From assembly GCA_037355855.1 (NCBI GenBank), contig CM074761.1, positions 1 to 64,000 on the forward strand: a DNA stretch of 64,000 bases. Reading direction: 5' to 3'. The notes beneath the pieces are model-generated. The model was given only the letters and a program-made list of their open reading frames with translations. It did not search any database and was not told the origin of the DNA. Position 1 is the first letter of the stretch, and each line of letters begins with the position of its first letter. Of the stretch, positions 59,293-64,000 are shown piece after piece. This DNA is from Pseudo-nitzschia pungens (taxonomy: Eukaryota; Bacillariophyta; Bacillariophyceae; Bacillariales; Bacillariaceae). The translations under genes were made by a program, and so were the position numbers.

Positions 59293-62200
59293 GATTGCGA
59301 GTTGGTTTTGTGTTTGTGGTAAGTTGGTGAGTTGGCTTGTTGTTTTCGAGTGTTGTTCAAAGCTGTTCGAGTTTGATATTGTGAGACGAGAGATTGGGCT
59401 CCCGCTTTGGTTCCCTCGGACCGAGTTTTCCGGTCCCCGGACCCAGGATGGTGTATTTCATTGAAGACGGCGCACATTCGATGTGGTCTTGGTCCGAGTA
59501 GATGCGTTGATGCGGAGTGTTTGTTCGGAAGATGCGTTGGTGCGATCCGGATGCAAGGCATATGCGTTGACACGATGAGACCCGTAGTGATACCAAAATT
59601 TGAAACGATGGACCTTGCACCGAGGTCGAATCCGAGCAGAGATTCCAATGTCTCGACCCTTAAAAGTAGGTCCCCCGGCGCTTAATTAGTGATCGATTAT
59701 TTAGTGTGTTGAATGACTGGTCATGCGCAAGGAAAGACCAAGTTCCGGTTATACTTAACAAAAAATGGTGGTCACAATGATGGCCGGTGCGCATTGTCGG
59801 ATTTCATTCATATTGATTAACGCATTAGTTTTGTTTTTAGGACTAGAAGCTCGTTCCCACAGTCCGACATTCACGTGGGCGATGGACCGAGATGCTCGCT
59901 GGGAGCAAGATTCGAGGTTCTTGCTTCCGTAGTTACCGGTAGATAACTTGTCGTTTTTTTTGTTTTCGCCAAAACTACTGTACTTTTATTACTACGGTAT
60001 GATTTTTTATTTATGCAACGGTGGCGTGGCGCACCGGGCTTGAGTACTACGAAGTACTAAATACTAGTACGAAGTAATAATTACTGTAATAAACGATTAG
60101 ATATTGTGTGTACGGTACACCTGTAAACCTTACTCGTAATTCTACGAGTAACTTACTAAAATTGAATTCACGAAAAACAACCACCACTACAGGTAACCTT
60201 ACTACTGCTGCTAACTGTAATGAATAATTACTGAGTAAGGTTACCGGTAAGTTACGAGATTTGGAACAGGAAGGAAGGAAATCAATCGAAATCGTTGGCT
60301 GTGAGTCAATCCAGGAATGAATCGAGTCGTCCGAAAGAACGAAAAGACCGCATTCAGCACGTGTCGCCGAATCGGTCCCTAACGTCACATTTTAAAGTAA
60401 GACTTACTGGTAATTACGGGTAACCTTACTCGTACGAGTAACCTCACCAATAATTACAAATCGTCCACACAACTCCATAAGCACCAGAGGTTATTGTAAC
60501 CTTACCACATATCTTACGTAAGGTTTAGTACACGAAGTAAGTAGTAGTAGTAAGTTACTTCGTTCTTCGTGCTTTACAGCAAAAAAGTCTTTCTTACAGA
60601 GCACAGAACACAATGAGTCATTCCCTAAATAGAAGTTACATATATCGTTTATGTAACCCCCAGTTACTTATTCATGGCGCGCAATAAGGGAAAATTCTTA
60701 TAATTTTTTTGCGGTCGGGGTGAATTCGAAATCCCGTTGAATGAAAACAAAAACTCTATCGGGTTCCAATGACCGGCATAAATTGTGGGATTCGTTTTCA
60801 GGCTCACCCTATAGACGAAAAAAAAAAAAAACGAAAATATTTTCGTTTTCGCTGACCGAAATCACTCCCTATACCTACTCTTATTTGTTTCCACTAAAAA
60901 GTAAACAAATTTGGATCGTTCATATGATATGTACTGTAAGTTCATATTATAGTTTTGAAAAACTGAACGTAAAAAGTAAACAAATTTGGTTCGTTCATAC
61001 GATATGTACTGTAAGTTCATATGCACGCATTGAAAAACTTCTGACCAATCATAATGTTCGAAAATTGTTTTTGTTTTTAGCTGAGAATCAATTCTCAGCG
61101 AAAATGAGATTCATTTTCGCTGAGAATTTTTTTGAGCGAAAATGTTTTGAGACTAGGGTTAAAGTTTTTGAAATATTAACCAATGAGAATCCGTTATTAT
61201 TTTCGTTTTTTTTTTTTTGTATACGGTAGGGTGAGCCTCATTTACTTTAGTCAAGAAATCCTTACTTTTATTTTATGGAACTCCAGTGAGGCCCCCCTCG
61301 GAGGAGTCATTTAAGTAAGTGGTTACTCAGATGACCCTTTTATGTGTTCCCGAAATACAAAGTTTCATGTATATGCCTACATAAAAAATAAGTAAGGTTA
61401 ATCCTATTTCGGGAATGACTGACTCAAGAATGTAAACGACGAGTACACGTAACTACCGGTAGTCTTTTAACCTTATCACCTTTTTCCCTTGCAATCATGC
61501 GCGCGAGCTTTCAAGTGGTTCTACCAAAATTCGAGCAGCTCGAGACTAAGAAAGACTAAGTTAAATTTTTAGATTACTGTACAAATCACACCTCCCCTGA
61601 TTTCAAATCAATCCCACCAAAAAAATAATCTGCTTAACCTATACCGTACCGGTAAGGTTAAGATTACCGTACCGGTAGGATTGTCCGCTTTCAGATTACA
61701 GCTCAACCAATGCACCTCCGTACCGTAGACATAGTATTACCTGGTACTAGAAGAATGTTTTTTGTTTTCATGAAATCACCCATTATTTGAGATTGCAAGG
61801 GAAAAAGGGTCCTGCCGTTAACCTTAACCTTACTTGACCGATTACGTCAAGATACTAACCTTACGTATTATGACCCCTGGAACTGGTAAGGTTAACTTAC
61901 CCAGGTTACAGGAGATTTCACACCGCGCGCGAGCAACTCGACAGTTGTTTAGAATTCCCGTATAAGGTTACATCTCGAAACAAAAACATGATAGCACACG
62001 TGAGGTTACCGGTAAGGTGCACTAAGACTTTTTTTAATTGAATTCCTTGACACGAGGATTCTTCTTCTTTCTGGGGCGGTGTCGGGGAACGGAACGGTTC
62101 GATAGCGTGATTTGCACAACCGCCATGCAAGTTCGAGTAAGATCTTACAAGTTGGTTGCATCAGGAATCAGGATCGCTTCGTGATTTGTGATTTGTGATT

Positions 62201-62665
62201 TGTGATTGATTCATTCATTCATTCCTTCGTTCTCGATGCATTTCCAATCGTGAATACTTCTACTTCGTAGCAAATCCTAGTCTTACCGGTAACTTACCTT
62301 ACGACGACGCTAATGAGGTTAACTTACTTCTTCGTACGAAATACGTAAGAAACCTCACCTGTAGTACGAAATAGTGTATCGTTGGTGTTGTTTGAACCGG
62401 TCCTTCTGCTGTATTCTTTATTCTTTATTCTTCATTGCTACTATCAAAATCAAAGTATACAAGTAAGGTTACTTCGTATTACGAAGTACGAAGTAAGGCT
62501 TACGAAGAAGTACATGGCAGTTTTCTTTGGAGGCGTACCAGTATTTGTATGTACCGTACAGGAGGTAACAGGTAGACACACATCGAAACAGAGAGAGGAG
62601 AAAGCATCGAAGGAAACGGGCATGAAGCGATCGCGTTGCGTGCTGCATCCTCGGCTACCTCTTAG
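59293..62665. other. Intergenic region with a MITE and TACG-type words
   Basis: The leader and promoter of the silaffin-like gene come first (59293 upward; GATGCGTTG repeats at 59500-59575). From 59930 to 62350 it is rich in GTAAGGTTACCGG and ACTTCGTA words, with the MITE at 60801-61237. A separate 20-bp inverted repeat has arms at about 61487-61506 and 61791-61810 (CCTTTTTCCCTTGCAATC and its complement). GTGATTT repeats (62180-62203) and ATTC repeats (62209-62225) lie near the end. Nothing coding is supported. Confidence 0.55.
60801..61237. mobile_element. 437-bp MITE with GGCTCACCCTA inverted ends
   Basis: The ends GGCTCACCCTA(T) and (G)TAGGGTGAGCC are complementary, and the inverted region extends through poly-A/poly-T and ACGAAAAT/ATTTTCGT to about 40 bp with mismatches. 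TCA flanks both sides (60798-60800 and 61238-61240), a possible 3-bp target duplication. Inside are two direct copies (about 65-70 bp) of GTAAACAAATTTGG...ATATGTACTGTAAGTTCATA and a palindrome TCTCAGCGAAAATGAGATTCATTTTCGCTGAGA. The 162-residue open frame across it is compositional. A 3-bp duplication would suit PIF/Harbinger or CACTA groups, but this is only a guess. Confidence 0.75.
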
Positions 62666-64000
62666 GCTGATGCCAATCTGGATGCCAATCTGGATGCCAA
62701 TCTGGATGCCAATCTGGATGCCAATCTGGATGCCAATCTGGATGCCAATGTTCCTCCATCACTTCACGGAAGGATTGCCGAATCCTTCGTTTCACGCACC
62801 GGCAGCAACAAAGACTGCCTCGTCCCGAATCCTACTGGACGGAACAACAAGCCAGCGACGAAGAATGCAAATGCAAATGCAAATGCGAATGCAAAGAGAC
62901 CCCGAGACTATGGCTCCGTTCACCGGTGGCACGGACGAAACGGACACCCCAAAAGAAATCGGATCGAGTCGCTCTCCGATCGGCAGTGTCAAGGATGTGG
63001 ATGTTATGGGCAGTAAGCGTAGAAGTTGCACTTGCAATTGCAATTGCACTTGCAATTGCAGCACTAGTAGAAGCACCAAGAGAACTATAAGCAGAACTAT
63101 AAGCAGAACTAGAAGGAGCAGCACAAGCACCAACACCAACACCAACACCAACACCACCAACAGTACCGAGAAAGTCCGTGGCGGAATCAGGGTTCGTCGG
63201 CGCAGAATAATTGCCAAGCATTCCAATCGATCACCAGCTCCAACAGCTACACGTACGACTCAGCCACAAAAGATGCCCAAACATCTTCCGAAGGATCACC
63301 ATCATCGTTTTCCTTTGCGCATACGTCGACCAGAGATTTTTTTGCAATTGCCCGACAACGATTCCGATTCGAACCACGGCTACCTCACAAAACCTAAAGC
63401 ACCACCACCACCACCACCACCACCAGCAGCTACAACAACAGCTACAACAACAGCTACAGCAACGGAATCATCATCGAACCACCGCCTACGGAATTTTCTC
63501 TCCGCGTCGGTTCGGCGAGGAATGCTCGAGGGAGTCTTCCTCGAGGGATTTGTGGTGGCTTTGTTCCACACCAAACCCAGATTTGGATTCGGATCTAGAT
63601 TCGGATTCGGACTCACCAAGCTGCGATGCACTTCTTCTCCGTGCGGGCAGGGTGCCAGAACAGCCCTCCGTTCCACCACAACACGGCTCCAGAGACGATC
63701 GGTGGTCCGGATCCGGAGGGTCGTCCTCAAGGCCCTAGACTCACCGGCTCCCACGGTGGGCGCCAAAAAGTTTCTAGGATGGGAGGAGCAGGACACTACG
63801 ACGAAAACAAAGAAAACAAAGAAAACAAAGAAAACGACCATCGCATCCTAACCACGGTCGCTCCAACAAATGACTTCTTTCTGTCGACCACGAAACAGCG
63901 CACGCTTGGTCTTTCCAAGATCCATGCTGCTACTCGAGGCCCCGCTACAATCTACCCAACAAACTTTCGAAAGCCACCGAACAGTGCTCCGCTATCTCTC
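62666..64000 (+). pseudogene. Fragmented coding region running off the right edge
   Basis: One frame gives protein-like stretches in three places: 62666-63013 (ANLDANLD repeats, then PPSLHGRIAESFVSRTG), about 63113-63390 (PWRNQGSSAQNNCQAF ... SFAHTSTRDFFAIARQ), and 63626-64000 (open to the edge; MGGAGHYDENKENKENKEND, then TTVAPTNDFFLSTTKQRT). Between 63480 and 63738 a second frame is more credible (FSPRRFGEECSRESSS, then NPDLDSDLDSDSDSPSCD). This could be a multi-exon gene (a possible GTAAGC donor at 63013), a pseudogene, or a gene with indel errors at repeats. A third frame (62382-63851) is long but reads MPIW repeats and Arg/Thr-rich sequence and is less credible. No family recognised; typed as pseudogene only because the frame is broken as read. 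Confidence 0.4.

Noticed and set aside
60741..61229. 162-residue plus-strand frame
   Set aside because: Lies inside the MITE, spanning its poly-A ends and tandem copies.
62382..63851. 489-residue plus-strand frame with MPIW repeats
   Set aside because: Composition is unlike the genes around it; the DNA repeat reads as ANLD in a more credible frame, and other segments favour other frames.

Overview
The window looks like nuclear DNA of a diatom, probably a pennate one; the class is well supported, the order is only inferred. Supporting signs are spliceosomal introns with GTGAGT/GTACGT donors, two precursors with the ASAF-type plastid-targeting junction, a secreted Lys/Ser/Thr-rich protein with an RXL site like silica-associated proteins, PTxAPTxTPT-type stalks, a domain resembling the diatom-rich DUF6824, an FkbM-type type II membrane methyltransferase, and intergenic DNA full of GTAAGGTTAC, ACTTCGTA and CGGTAC words and pentanucleotide microsatellites. 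Gene density is low: about ten protein genes or gene remnants in 64 kb.

Left third (1-16.4 kb). One gene on the minus strand dominates. It starts at 12368 and encodes a multi-pass membrane receptor-like protein: an N-terminal soluble region, several membrane helices, an ectodomain with a Lin-12/Notch-like Cys motif, then leucine-rich repeats. The LRR part is built from 26 visible exons of exactly 72 nt, one 24-residue repeat each, separated by near-identical introns of about 151 bp. The genomic unit is a 223-bp exon+intron tandem repeat. Differences between exons fall mostly on the exposed concave-face positions. The array is interrupted by a 2812-bp non-autonomous LTR element (identical-length LTRs, 5-bp target duplication) that landed inside one intron, and it ends at the left edge in an irregular CCCCAA/CAA tract. 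A truncated relative of the LTR element lies upstream of the gene, and a 618-bp TA-flanked MITE lies further right.

Middle (16.4-46.1 kb). In order: a single-pass membrane protein (+), an FkbM-like methyltransferase (+), a secreted glutathione-transferase-like protein whose CPYC motif is split by an intron (-), a plastid-targeted SRPBCC protein (+), a CRAL-TRIO-like/DUF6824-like fusion (-), a plastid-targeted FKBP interrupted by a SAM domain (-), and a very large Asn/Gly/Ser/Thr-rich surface protein with one membrane helix (-). They form no operon-like unit; several act on the secretory, surface or plastid side of the cell.

Right third (46-64 kb). A decayed gametolysin-like (M11) metalloprotease gene (-), a secreted trypsin-like protease with a Pro/Thr stalk and a C-terminal Cys domain (+, with a one-base frame break at the catalytic Ser motif), the silaffin-like small protein (-), a 437-bp MITE, and a fragmented coding region that runs off the right edge. 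The M11 remnant and the protease share a near-identical C-terminal Cys module although they are otherwise unrelated.

The most remarkable system is the LRR exon array: a modular, one-exon-per-repeat receptor locus with concentrated surface variation and clear signs of recent duplication.
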